Shown: one piece after another, positions 42,708 through 50,868 of the stretch | How positions within the stretch are numbered: position 1 is the stretch's first letter | Layout: each line of letters starts with the position of its first letter | DNA from: Bradyrhizobium huanghuaihaiense | Lineage (GTDB): Bacteria > Pseudomonadota > Alphaproteobacteria > Rhizobiales > Xanthobacteraceae | Direction of reading: 5' to 3' | Length of the DNA stretch: 64,000 bases | Assembly: GCF_007830635.1 (NCBI RefSeq) | Contig: NZ_VLLA01000013.1 | Coordinates: 169,199 to 233,198, forward strand | Notes under the pieces: model-generated | Databases searched by the model: none | Told to the model about the DNA's origin: nothing | Seen by the model: only the letters and a program-made list of their open reading frames with translations | Program-made: the position numbers and the translations under genes

Positions 42708-42759
42708 GGCCGCGATTTAAGCCCCGCGCCGGATGCGGTCAATGCGGAGAGGAACCCCG

Positions 42760-42802
42760 TTAACCTTCCGCTAACCATAAAACTTCAGGTTTTGTTAACC
42801 AT
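42760..42802. promoter_or_regulatory. Candidate CtrA sites between def and rmuC
   Basis: TTAACCTTCCGCTAACCAT (42760-42778) fits TTAA-N7-CTAACC, one base off the CtrA consensus, and TTAACCAT recurs at 42795-42802 within a near-duplicated segment. The region is the 171-bp divergent spacer. Confidence 0.5.
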
Positions 42803-42878
42803 AAAAATTCAGGGACCACTAACCGAAGACGTTCCCTCTTCGTTCGCGCCGGGCAGCGAATCGGTTAGAAGGGCTGGC

Positions 42879-44078
42879 ATGAACGAGATCATTTTCATGC
42901 TCGGCGACTGGCCGGTGCGCACCATCGACGCGCTGATCGGCTTCGGCGCGCTCGTCCTCACCCTGCTGGTTGTGATTGCGGTCGTGATCGCGCGCTCCGG
43001 GCGGCACGGCGCGGAACTCGCCATGGCACACGCGATCCGGGCCGACGAGCTCGAGGAGCGGCTAAGCCAGGTACTCCGCGCCCAGAGTGAGGCCTCGGGC
43101 CGGGTCGACGCCATGACCCAGGCGCTGGCCGGCCGGCAGGCCGAGATGGCACGGGCCGTCAACGAGCGGCTGGATTCGGTGACCCATCGCGTCGGCCAGT
43201 CCATGGAACATTCGACCCGCAACACCATGGAGAGCCTGCGCGCCCTGCACGAGCGGCTCGGCATCATCGACAACGCGCACAAGAACCTCACCGACCTCAC
43301 CACGCAGGTGACGACCCTGCGCGACGTGCTCGCCAACAAGCAGTCGCGCGGCGCCTTCGGCCAGGCGCGGATGGAGGCGATCGTCCAGGACGGTCTCCCC
43401 AAAGGCTCCTACGAGTTCCAGTTCACGCTCTCAACGGGAAAGCGGCCCGACTGCGTCGTGTTCCTGCCCGACCAGCGCCCGCTCTGCATCGACGCCAAAT
43501 TCCCGCTGGAGGCGATGACGGCGCTGCACGACGCGCGCACCGACGAGGAGCGGCGCGTGGCCACGCAGCGGCTGCGCGGCGACGTGATGAAGCACGTCAG
43601 CGACATCGCCGAAAAATACCTCGTCACCGGCGAGACCCAGGAGATGGCGCTGATGTTCGTGCCGTCGGAATCCGTCTACGCCGAGATTCACGACGGCTTC
43701 GACGACGTGATCCAGAAGGCCTATCGCGCCCGCGTCGTGCTGGTGTCGCCCTCGCTCCTGATGCTCGCGATCCAGGTGATGCAGCAGATCATGAAGGACG
43801 CGCGCATGCGCGATGCCGCCGACCAGATCCAGACCGAGGTGATCAAGCTCGGCGACGATCTCGGCCGCCTGCGCGAGCGCGTGGTCAAACTGCAGAAACA
43901 TTTTTCCGACGCGAACGAGGACGTCCGCCAGATCCTGATCTCCGCCGACAAGATCGAGAAGCGCGCGGGGAGAATCGAGGAGCTCGATTTCAGCAAGACC
44001 GACGCGCCGGAAGGGCCAAGGCTGGTGGCGACCGGCGCGCCGGAACCGTTTCCGCGGAAGCTCCAGGCGGGGGAGTGA
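42879..44078 (+). CDS. rmuC: DNA recombination protein RmuC
   Basis: A 399-residue protein starting at ATG 42879. It has an N-terminal membrane anchor (LIGFGALVLTLLVVIAVVIARSG), a long coiled coil and a PD-(D/E)XK-like nuclease core containing KRPDCVVFLPDQRPLCIDAKFPLE. RmuC limits recombination at inverted repeats in E. coli. The longer reading from 42792 overlaps the putative CtrA sites and adds non-conserved residues. The context is divergent from def; the gene is monocistronic. Confidence 0.93.
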   Translation: MNEIIFMLGDWPVRTIDALIGFGALVLTLLVVIAVVIARSGRHGAELAMAHAIRADELEERLSQVLRAQSEASGRVDAMTQALAGRQAEMARAVNERLDSVTHRVGQSMEHSTRNTMESLRALHERLGIIDNAHKNLTDLTTQVTTLRDVLANKQSRGAFGQARMEAIVQDGLPKGSYEFQFTLSTGKRPDCVVFLPDQRPLCIDAKFPLEAMTALHDARTDEERRVATQRLRGDVMKHVSDIAEKYLVTGETQEMALMFVPSESVYAEIHDGFDDVIQKAYRARVVLVSPSLLMLAIQVMQQIMKDARMRDAADQIQTEVIKLGDDLGRLRERVVKLQKHFSDANEDVRQILISADKIEKRAGRIEELDFSKTDAPEGPRLVATGAPEPFPRKLQAGE

Positions 44079-44090
44079 GATTGGGCACAC

Positions 44091-44192
44091 TGTCATGCCC
44101 CGCGAAGGCGGGGCATCCAGTACGCCGCAGCGGTTGTGATTGAACCGAGACACTGGTGATTACTGGATCGTCCGACTTCGCGGACGATGACA
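44091..44192. repeat. REP-type repeat, family E, left flank of the GIY-YIG gene
   Basis: A 102-bp unit beginning TGTCATGCCCCGCGAAGGCG and ending CTTCGCGGACGATGACA. Its two arms are hairpins of CCCCGC and CGTCCGC type, and TGTCAT / ATGACA are its inverted ends. It is in direct orientation with 44533-44634 and differs from it at five of 102 positions. Confidence 0.93.
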
Positions 44193-44208
44193 CCTCCGGG
44201 ATGGTCGC

Positions 44209-44511
44209 ATGGGCGGACGCCATTACTATGTCTACATTCTCGCCAGCAAGATCGGCGGAACGCTATACATCGGCGTGACAAATGACCTCATTCGCCGAGT
44301 GGCCGAGCACAAGTCAAAACTCATCGAGAGCTTCACGGAAAGGTACGACGTGGCAAGGCTCGTGTATTTCGAGCAGTTCGACGATCCCGAGAACGCGATC
44401 AAGCGAGAGAAGCGACTGAAGAAGTGGAACAGGGCCTGGAAGGTCCGATTGATCGAGAAAGAAAACCCGAATTGGGACGATCTCTATCCCGGGATAGCCG
44501 GGCCACCATGA
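44209..44511 (+). CDS. Stand-alone GIY-YIG nuclease-domain protein
   Basis: A 100-residue protein made almost entirely of a GIY-YIG domain: YYVYILASKIGGTLYIGVTNDL supplies the two GIY/YIG-type tyrosines, and RRVAEHK the catalytic Arg region. The Glu of KREKRLKKWNRAWK fits the metal-binding segment. Small proteins of this UPF0213/YhbQ type have no settled role. The gene is separated by only 16 bp from one 102-bp repeat upstream and 21 bp from a near-identical one downstream, in direct orientation, an arrangement reminiscent of a mobile cassette. Confidence 0.9.
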   Translation: MGGRHYYVYILASKIGGTLYIGVTNDLIRRVAEHKSKLIESFTERYDVARLVYFEQFDDPENAIKREKRLKKWNRAWKVRLIEKENPNWDDLYPGIAGPP

Positions 44512-44532
44512 TGGTGTCATACCTCGCCGCGC

Positions 44533-44634
44533 TGTCATGCCCCGCGAAGGCGGGGCATCCAGTACGCCGCGGCGGTAGTGATTGAACCGAAACGCTGGTG
44601 ATTACTGGATCGTCCGCCTTCGCGGACGATGACA
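44533..44634. repeat. REP-type repeat, family E, right flank of the GIY-YIG gene
   Basis: A 102-bp unit with the same ends and arms as 44091-44192, in direct orientation and differing from it at five positions. It begins 21 bp after the nuclease stop codon. Confidence 0.93.
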
Positions 44635-44709
44635 CCGAGAGGACGACGACACCTCCTTTGTGGCCGCCAGGAACGACACCTGCCCCCCAGAATCTGCTAA
44701 CACCACCCC

Positions 44710-46074
44710 ATGACCGCTCCCGACGCGACCTCCTCCGCCGCGACTGCCGCCCCTGCGCCCTCCTGGCGCGAGAGCCTTGCCGTGTACCTGCAACCGCGGG
44801 TGCTGATCGTGCTGTTCCTCGGCTTCTCCTCGGGGCTGCCGCTGGCCTTGTCGGGCTCGACGCTGCTGGTGTGGATGCGCGAGGCCGGGGTCGATCTCAA
44901 GACCATCGGGCTGTTCGCCCTGGTCGGCACGCCCTACACGCTGAAGTTCCTGTGGGCGCCGCTGGTGGATGCGCTGCATGTGCCGCTGTTCACCCGCGCG
45001 TTCGGCCGGCGGCGCGGCTGGCTGGTGTTCTCGCAATTGCTGCTGATCATCGCGATCCTGCTGCTGGCGATGACCGATCCCGCACGCTCGCCGTTCTACG
45101 TTGCGCTCGGCGCGCTGCTGGTGGCGACGACGTCGTCGACGCAGGACATCGTGGTCGATGCCTTCCGCGTCGAGAGCCTGCCCGAGAGCGAGCAAGCCGC
45201 CGGCATGGCGGCCTACGTCGCCGCTTATCGCATCGGCATGTTGGTCTCGACCGCGGGCGCACTGTTCATCGTCTCGGGTTTCGAGGGCACCGGCATCCCG
45301 CGACCATCGGCGTGGATGTGGGGCTATGTGGTGATGGCGGCGATGGTGCTGATCGGGACGATCACGGCGATGGTCGCGACCGAGCCCGAACAATCAGTGC
45401 GGGCCGAGGCCGTGACGCAAGAAGAGACTGCGTTCACGCGCGTGCTGCATGCGGCGATCGGCGCCTTCTCGGAGTTCCTGTCGCGCAAGGACGCGCTCGC
45501 GGCACTTACTTTCGTGGTGCTGTTCAAGTTCACCGACGCCTTCTCGGGCACGATGACGGCGCCGTTCGTGATCGACCTCGGCTTCACCCGCAACGACTAT
45601 GCGGCGATAGTGAAGGGCGTAGGCCTTGCCGCAACCCTGATCGGCGGCTTTGCCGGCGGGTTCGTCGCGCGGCGCTATTCGCTGGCGACATCGCTCTGGA
45701 TCGGCGGCGTGGTGCAGGCGCTGGCCAATTTGTCCTTCTCCTGGCTCGCCGTGGTCGGCACCAACCAATGGGCGCTCGCGCTCGCCATCTGCGCCGAGAA
45801 TTTCACCAGCGCGATCGGCACCGTGATCTTCGTCGCCTATCTCTCGGCGCTGTGTCAGAATCCGCTGCACACGGCGACGCAATATGCGCTGCTCACCGCG
45901 CTTGCTGCGGTGGGACGGACGTATCTCTCGTCAGGCGCCGGGTACGTCGCGGAGACGACGGGCTGGGCGCTGTTCTTCGTGATCTGCGTGCTGGTGGCGA
46001 TCCCGAGCCTGATGCTGCTGGCGTACTTGCAGAAGCGCGGGCATTTTGACGCGCTGGGGCCTGTGAGGGTTTAG
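44710..46074 (+). CDS. ampG: AmpG-like MFS permease
   Basis: A 454-residue inner-membrane protein with about 12-14 membrane segments. It contains LFLGFSSGLPLALSGSTLLVWMREAGVDLKTIGLFALVGTPYTLKFLWAPLVD, the AmpG signature region, and RRRGWLVFSQLLL. AmpG imports anhydro-muropeptides for cell-wall recycling and influences beta-lactamase induction. No ampC/ampR lies nearby. The fit to AmpG is good, but related SLC33/MFS transporters share this N-terminus, so the substrate is inferred from the family. Confidence 0.82.
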   Translation: MTAPDATSSAATAAPAPSWRESLAVYLQPRVLIVLFLGFSSGLPLALSGSTLLVWMREAGVDLKTIGLFALVGTPYTLKFLWAPLVDALHVPLFTRAFGRRRGWLVFSQLLLIIAILLLAMTDPARSPFYVALGALLVATTSSTQDIVVDAFRVESLPESEQAAGMAAYVAAYRIGMLVSTAGALFIVSGFEGTGIPRPSAWMWGYVVMAAMVLIGTITAMVATEPEQSVRAEAVTQEETAFTRVLHAAIGAFSEFLSRKDALAALTFVVLFKFTDAFSGTMTAPFVIDLGFTRNDYAAIVKGVGLAATLIGGFAGGFVARRYSLATSLWIGGVVQALANLSFSWLAVVGTNQWALALAICAENFTSAIGTVIFVAYLSALCQNPLHTATQYALLTALAAVGRTYLSSGAGYVAETTGWALFFVICVLVAIPSLMLLAYLQKRGHFDALGPVRV

Positions 46075-46080
46075 AGGTCT

Positions 46081-46173
46081 CGTAGGGTGGGCAAAGGCGC
46101 AACGCGCCGTGCCCACCATCCCTCCAAGAATTCGAAAGAAGCGGTGGGCACGCTTCGCTTTGCCCACCCTACG
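46081..46173. repeat. REP-type inverted repeat, family B (copy 4)
   Basis: The ends CGTAGGGTGGGCAAAGGCGC and CTTTGCCCACCCTACG are inverted, with GTGCCCACC / GGTGGGCAC inside. It follows the AmpG-like stop by six bases. Confidence 0.92.
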
Positions 46174-46199
46174 GCAGCTCGTCTTGAGGCACCGCCGCC

Positions 46200-46634
46200 T
46201 TACTGCTTCTTCACCAGGCTCCACTTCGTGATCACGGCCTCGCTCATCTGGCCGGGATCGCTGGCGCAGGCGACCTCGTCGACCTTGACCGAGATCTCCT
46301 TGCCGACGAACGATTTCAGCTGCGTGGCCTGCGCGTCGCTGGAGGTGACGAGCTGGAACGTCTCAGGTCCCGTCTCGAGATTGCACAGCCCGTTCGGCGC
46401 CGGCAGGCGGCGCGGCTCGGAGGTGATCTGGTACATCGCAACACGCTTGCCGGCATTCTTGACGTCGCGCACCTTCATCGCGTTCAGCTCACCCGAGAGC
46501 ACGTCGCCGGTGTTGATCGGCTTGCCGGGCTTGGGGGCCGGCGGCGCCGCATCGTCCTGCTGCGCGGAGATGGCCGGCGTCACCAGCATCATCGTCGCGG
46601 CCAAAGCCAAGCGTGTGGCGAAAAGTTTCGTCAT
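46200..46634 (-). CDS. Exported protein of unknown function
   Basis: A 144-residue protein with a signal peptide (residues 1-24, ending AISA) followed by a Pro-rich linker (APPAPKPGKP) and a compact domain (TGDVLSGELNAMKVRDVKN, GKEISVKVDEVAC). Two Cys (GLCNLETG and EVACASD) could form a disulphide. I do not recognise the family, although it looks like a small periplasmic beta protein. It lies downstream of recR on the same strand with a 30-bp gap, but probably has its own promoter. Confidence 0.7.
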   Translation of the reverse strand: MTKLFATRLALAATMMLVTPAISAQQDDAAPPAPKPGKPINTGDVLSGELNAMKVRDVKNAGKRVAMYQITSEPRRLPAPNGLCNLETGPETFQLVTSSDAQATQLKSFVGKEISVKVDEVACASDPGQMSEAVITKWSLVKKQ

Positions 46635-46664
46635 GTCGTCCGTTCCGTGAAGTCTGCAGGATGG

Positions 46665-47267
46665 CTAGAACAAGGTCCGCTGCCGCATGGCGGCCGATAG
46701 CGTACCTTCGTCGAGATAATCAAGCTCGCCACCGACCGGCACACCATGCGCGAGTCGGGTTACTTTTACGTTGGCGTCCTGAAGCAGGTCGGTGATGTAA
46801 TGCGCCGTGGTCTGGCCGTCCACCGTCGCATTCAGCGCCAGAATGATTTCGTGGACTTCCGGTGCATGGGCGCGCGCCACCAGCGCGTCGATGGTGAGGT
46901 CCTGCGGGCCGACGCCGTCGAGCGGCGACAATGTCGCGCCCAGCACATGATAGCGCCCCTGGGTCGCATTGGCCCGCTCCAGCGCCCAGAGGTCGGCGAC
47001 GTCGGCGACGACGACGATGATCGCGGGATCGCGCTTCGGATCGGTGCAGACCGTGCAGGGATTTTGCGTGTCGATGTTGCCGCAGGTCTTGCAGACCTGG
47101 ACCTTGTCCAGCGCGACCTGCAGGGCGGACGACAGCGGCATCATCAGCGCTTCGCGCTTCTTGATCAGATGCAACGCCGCGCGCCGCGCGGAGCGCGGAC
47201 CAAGGCCCGGCAGCCGCGCGAGAAGCTGGACCAGCCGCTCGATCTCGGGACCTGCAACCGCGCCCAT
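46665..47267 (-). CDS. recR: Recombination mediator RecR
   Basis: A 200-residue protein starting MGAVAGPEIERLVQLL at 47267; longer in-frame readings run into ybaB. It has the helix-hairpin-helix LARLPGLGPRSARRAALHL, a four-Cys zinc finger (CKTCGNIDTQNPCTVC), a Toprim domain (IIVVVADVADLWALERA) and the C-terminal GVPVGGELDYLDEGTLSAA. RecR acts with RecO and RecF in gap repair. It is in the conserved dnaX-ybaB-recR order, one base after ybaB. Confidence 0.97.
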   Translation of the reverse strand: MGAVAGPEIERLVQLLARLPGLGPRSARRAALHLIKKREALMMPLSSALQVALDKVQVCKTCGNIDTQNPCTVCTDPKRDPAIIVVVADVADLWALERANATQGRYHVLGATLSPLDGVGPQDLTIDALVARAHAPEVHEIILALNATVDGQTTAHYITDLLQDANVKVTRLAHGVPVGGELDYLDEGTLSAAMRQRTLF

Positions 47268-47268
47268 G

Positions 47269-47589
47269 TTACTGGCCGAACAGCCCCGGCGGCAGGCCGA
47301 GCCCGCCGGTGAGCGACTGCATCTTGTCCTGCACCGCCGTTTCCGCCTTGCGGCGGGCATCGCCGAGCGCGGTGACGAGCAGGTCTTCCAGCACCTCGCG
47401 CTCCTCCGGCTTCATCAGCGAGGGATCGATCTTGATGCCCTTGACGTCCATCTTGGCGGTCATGCGCACGGTGACGAGACCACCGCCGGAGATGCCTTCA
47501 ACCTCCACATTGGCGAGCTGCTCCTGCATCTCCTGCATCTTGGATTGCAGTTGCGCCGCCTGCTTCATCATGCCGAGAAAATCAGCCAT
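47269..47589 (-). CDS. ybaB: YbaB/EbfC nucleoid-associated protein
   Basis: A 106-residue protein beginning MADFLGMMKQAAQLQSKMQE at 47589. It contains the central GISGGGLVTVRMTAKMDVKGIKIDPSL and the C-terminal helix, all typical of the dimeric YbaB/EbfC DNA-binding family. It binds DNA and is usually encoded between dnaX and recR, as here. Its stop is one base from the recR start, so translation is probably coupled. Confidence 0.95.
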   Translation of the reverse strand: MADFLGMMKQAAQLQSKMQEMQEQLANVEVEGISGGGLVTVRMTAKMDVKGIKIDPSLMKPEEREVLEDLLVTALGDARRKAETAVQDKMQSLTGGLGLPPGLFGQ

Positions 47590-47617
47590 AGGTCGCGTGT
47601 CCCTTGAAAAGGTCGGC

Positions 47618-49459
47618 TCAGAGATCGTCGTCGGCGTCGGAACCTTCGACAGGATCGTCACTGCCATAGTCCGCATTAATATTGGATTCCGGCGCCTCGG
47701 GGGCAAGCCTGCGGACCTCGACGACCTTCGCACCGGGGAAGCGCGACAGCACCTCCTGCACGCGCGGGTCGGCTTCGGCGGTACGCGCATGCTCCTGCTT
47801 GGCGGCATGGTTCAGCGAGCGCAGCGTCGGCTGACCCTGCTCGTTGGAGACGATCACGGTCCAGCGCCGGCCGGTCCACAGCTCGAATTTTTTCGCGAGC
47901 TCCGAGATCATGGTCTTGGAGGCGTTCGGCTCGAGCGCGACCTCGAGCCGGCCCTCCTCGAAACGGACGAGGCGCATGTCACCCTCGAGCGCGCCCTTGG
48001 TCATGAGGTCGCGCTTCTGGCCGGCGACCGCCACGAGCTGGGTGAAGCTGGTGATGCGCAGCTGGGGCGCCGCGCCCTGCGGATCCGGCGCGGGTGCCGC
48101 CATCTGCGGACGGGCCCCGCCGGCGAACGCGGTCGGCGACGATGTCGGCATACGAACGGGCGCGGCTGACGCAACCGGCGTCGCCGAGGCCATCGGTGCG
48201 GCCGGCGCACTGCTGCGCGCAGCACCGCCGCCGTTCACGACCGGCGAGCCGCCGCCGTTCTGCTCCAGCATCCTGATCGCTTCGTCCGGCGTCGGCAGAT
48301 CGGCGACATAGGCGATGCGCACCAGCACCATCTCGGCGGCCGCCGCCGGGCGCGTCGCGGCCTGCACCTCGGCAATGCCCTTGAGCAGCATCTGCCACAT
48401 CCGCGACAGCACCCGCATCGAGATTTTCGAGGCGAAATCCTTCGCGCGCACGCGCTCGGTCTCGCCATAGGCGACGTTGTCGGCGGTCGCCGGAACGATC
48501 TTCACGCGGGTGACGAAATTGACGAATTCGGCGAGGTCGGAGAGCACCACGATCGGATCGGCGCCGACATCGTACTGGTCGCGGAACTCCTTGAACGCGG
48601 CGGCGATGTCGCCGCGCGCCAGCGAATCGAAGAGGTCGATGACGCGGGTGCGGTCGGCAAGGCCCAGCATCTGCCTGACGGCATCCGCCTTCACCTGCCC
48701 CGCCGCATGCGCGATCGCCTGGTCGAGCAGCGACAGAGAGTCGCGCACCGAGCCTTCCGCGGCGCGCGCGATGATGCCGAGTGCCTCCGGCTCGATCTCG
48801 ACGCCCTCCTTGGCCGCGATGTTGGCAAGATGCTTCATCAGCACATCGGCCTCGACGCGGCGGAGATCAAAACGCTGGCAGCGCGACAGCACCGTGACGG
48901 GAACCTTGCGAATCTCCGTCGTCGCGAACACGAACTTGGCGTGCTCCGGCGGTTCCTCCAGCGTCTTCAGGAAGGCGTTGAACGCCGCCGTCGACAGCAT
49001 GTGGACTTCGTCGATGATGTAGACCTTGTAGCGGGCGCTGGCCGGCGCATAGCGCACGCTGTCGTTGATCTGGCGGACGTCGTCGACGCCGGTGTGCGAG
49101 GCCGCGTCCATCTCCAGCACGTCCATGTGCCGGCTTTCCATGATCGCCTGGCAATGCACGCCGAGGGTCGGCATGTGGATGGTCGGGCCCTGCACCGAGC
49201 CGTCCGGCATCTCGTAGTTGAGCGCACGGGCCAGGATGCGCGCAGTGGTGGTCTTGCCGACACCGCGGACGCCGGTGAGGATCCAGGCCTGCGGAATGCG
49301 GCCGGTCTCGAACGCATTGGAGACGGTGCGGACCACGGCCTCCTGGCCGATCAGGTCGTCGAAGCTGGAAGGACGGTATTTCCGCGCCAGAACCCGGTAA
49401 GGCGCGTTGCCGGCCGGGCCGGCGCTGTCAGGGTTGGGAGGGGCGCCAGCGTCGGTCAT
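47618..49459 (-). CDS. dnaX: DNA polymerase III subunit tau/gamma
   Basis: A 613-residue clamp-loader ATPase. Walker A GVRGVGKTTTARILA lies near residue 45, DEVHMLSTAAFNAFLKTLEEPPEH is the Walker B region, and the sensor 1 and arginine finger segments follow. Of the four zinc-binding Cys known in the E. coli protein, only one remains (GVHCQAI); the preceding segment reads NYEMPDGSVQGPTIHMPTLG. The C-terminal tau-specific region ends acidic (DPVEGSDADDDL). No slippery frameshift signal is obvious. Confidence 0.95.
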   Translation of the reverse strand: MTDAGAPPNPDSAGPAGNAPYRVLARKYRPSSFDDLIGQEAVVRTVSNAFETGRIPQAWILTGVRGVGKTTTARILARALNYEMPDGSVQGPTIHMPTLGVHCQAIMESRHMDVLEMDAASHTGVDDVRQINDSVRYAPASARYKVYIIDEVHMLSTAAFNAFLKTLEEPPEHAKFVFATTEIRKVPVTVLSRCQRFDLRRVEADVLMKHLANIAAKEGVEIEPEALGIIARAAEGSVRDSLSLLDQAIAHAAGQVKADAVRQMLGLADRTRVIDLFDSLARGDIAAAFKEFRDQYDVGADPIVVLSDLAEFVNFVTRVKIVPATADNVAYGETERVRAKDFASKISMRVLSRMWQMLLKGIAEVQAATRPAAAAEMVLVRIAYVADLPTPDEAIRMLEQNGGGSPVVNGGGAARSSAPAAPMASATPVASAAPVRMPTSSPTAFAGGARPQMAAPAPDPQGAAPQLRITSFTQLVAVAGQKRDLMTKGALEGDMRLVRFEEGRLEVALEPNASKTMISELAKKFELWTGRRWTVIVSNEQGQPTLRSLNHAAKQEHARTAEADPRVQEVLSRFPGAKVVEVRRLAPEAPESNINADYGSDDPVEGSDADDDL

Positions 49460-49555
49460 CGGTCGATCCGCAATGAAATCTCTCTCGGCCGGCTTTTGCG
49501 GAAAGGAGCGCGCTGGCGGGGGGCCCGCCGGCGCAATTCGCTCGGAAAAACAGGT

Positions 49556-49652
49556 AGGAGACTGACGAGCGACCCGATCCGGACCTCGTTAGGGCTGCTT
49601 CCTTCCGGACCTGACCCGGTTGGCGAGTGGCTCGTCCACCGCCAATCTCCCG
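49556..49652 (-). ncRNA. ffs: Small signal recognition particle RNA (4.5S)
   Basis: The top strand carries GGCTGCTTCCTTCCGGACCT, the complement of the SRP RNA core AGGTCCGGAAGGAAGCAGCC, so the RNA is on the minus strand. Flanking GACGAGC (49564-49570) and GCTCGTC (49630-49636) can close the long hairpin, and GGAGA / TCTCC extend it. The ends are approximate. The rest of 49460-49833 has no gene; a promoter for the ABC operon should lie there. It lies upstream of dnaX in the same direction, as in many bacteria. Confidence 0.93.
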
Positions 49653-49833
49653 GTCCCTATTTGGGGCCAAAGGAAGCGGAAAGCAAGCGGGTATCGGCGC
49701 GAACGGATCGAGTTTGCCCAGCATCCGGGCAATCCCGGTCCTGCCCAGCCGATAGGCTGTGCTTTCGCTGCGGGGGCCACCTTGCTAAGAACGCTCCCGG
49801 AACTCCATCCAACCAGAAAAGCGATTGATCCCA

Positions 49834-50679
49834 ATGGTTACACGTCGTGATGTTGCATCGATTGTCGGACTTGGCGCGGTGACCGCGGCCGCGCTGGCCG
49901 CGCCAGCCGTGGCCCAGACCGCCGATCCGAACGAATCGACCTTCGCCCGCATCCGCCGGACCAAGAAGATGCGGATCGGCGCCGTCGGCGGCGGCGCGCC
50001 CTATTACATGAAGGACCTCGCCACGGGCCAGTGGAAGGGTTTCTACATCGATATTGCCAAAGGCCTCGCCGACGACATGGAGGCTGAGCTCGAGATCACC
50101 GAGACCACCTGGGGCAATTCGGTGCTCGACCTGCAGTCCAACAAGATCGACATCTTCTTCGGCCTCAACCCGACCCCGAAGCGCGCGCTGGTGGTCGACT
50201 TCTCCGTGCCGGTCTTCAACAACGCCTTCGGCATCCTCTGCAAGAAGGACTTCAAGCCGAAGAGCTGGGCCGAGCTGAACTCGCCCGACATCAAGATCGC
50301 CGTCGACCAGGGCTCCTCGCACGACCAGGTCGTCAGCCGCCTGACGCCGAAGGCGCAGATCTCGCGCCTGAAGACCGCCGACGATGCCACCGCCGCGCTG
50401 CAGACCGGCCGCGTCGACGCGCAGTGCCTGATCACCATGCTGTCGCTCACCGTGCTGAAGAAGAATCCCTCGCTCGGCCAGTTCGTGCTGCCGACGCCGA
50501 TCTTCGCGACGACGTCGAACGCCGGCTTCCGCCGCGAGAACGACAAGACGTTCCGCGACTTCGTCAACACCTGGATCGACTTCAACAAGGGCCTCGGCTT
50601 CATCCGCAACGCGATCATCACGAATATGGAGCTGGTGGGCGTGACCGAGGCGGACATTCCGCCGGGCGTGTCGCTGTAA
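49834..50679 (+). CDS. Amino-acid-type ABC solute-binding protein (SBP_bac_3)
   Basis: A 281-residue periplasmic binding protein; I chose ATG 49834 over a TTG three codons earlier. It has a twin-Arg-like leader (TRRDVASIVGLGAVTAAALAA, ending AVAQ), then RTKKMRIGAVGGGAPYYMKDLATGQWKGFYIDIAKGLADDM, typical of family 3. The ligand-binding Asp/Arg positions of polar amino-acid binders are plausible but unproven. It is first in an operon with one permease, one ATPase, an SDR and an enolase-superfamily enzyme. A family D repeat follows it. Confidence 0.88.
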   Translation: MVTRRDVASIVGLGAVTAAALAAPAVAQTADPNESTFARIRRTKKMRIGAVGGGAPYYMKDLATGQWKGFYIDIAKGLADDMEAELEITETTWGNSVLDLQSNKIDIFFGLNPTPKRALVVDFSVPVFNNAFGILCKKDFKPKSWAELNSPDIKIAVDQGSSHDQVVSRLTPKAQISRLKTADDATAALQTGRVDAQCLITMLSLTVLKKNPSLGQFVLPTPIFATTSNAGFRRENDKTFRDFVNTWIDFNKGLGFIRNAIITNMELVGVTEADIPPGVSL

Positions 50680-50723
50680 GTTATCCGTTTGGGGCAAGTG
50701 CGAGCCGCGCACACCGCTCCTCT

Positions 50724-50850
50724 CCCTCTCCCGCTTGCGGGAGAGGGCTGGGGTGAGGGTGTCTCCGCTGGCAAGACTCCCCCAGAGGAGAGAGCCCTCA
50801 CCCGCATCGCATCTCCGATGCGATGCGACCTCTCCCGCAAGCGGGAGAGG
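50724..50850. repeat. REP-type repeat, family D, inside the second ABC operon
   Basis: The stems CCCTCTCCCGC-TT-GCGGGAGAGGG and CCTCTCCCGC-AA-GCGGGAGAGG sit at the two ends, with GGGTGAGGG / CCCTCACCC inside and a GCATCG-CATCTCC-GATGCG hairpin. It lies between binding-protein and permease genes. Confidence 0.92.
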
Positions 50851-50868
50851 TGAAGCAAGAAAGCACGC

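Noticed and set aside
42792..42878. Extended rmuC start at 42792
   Set aside because: The extra residues come from the AT-rich regulatory spacer and precede the membrane anchor without conservation.
44710..46074. AmpG-like gene as a pseudogene because of neighbouring repeats
   Set aside because: The frame is complete with a full set of membrane segments; repeats lie only outside it.
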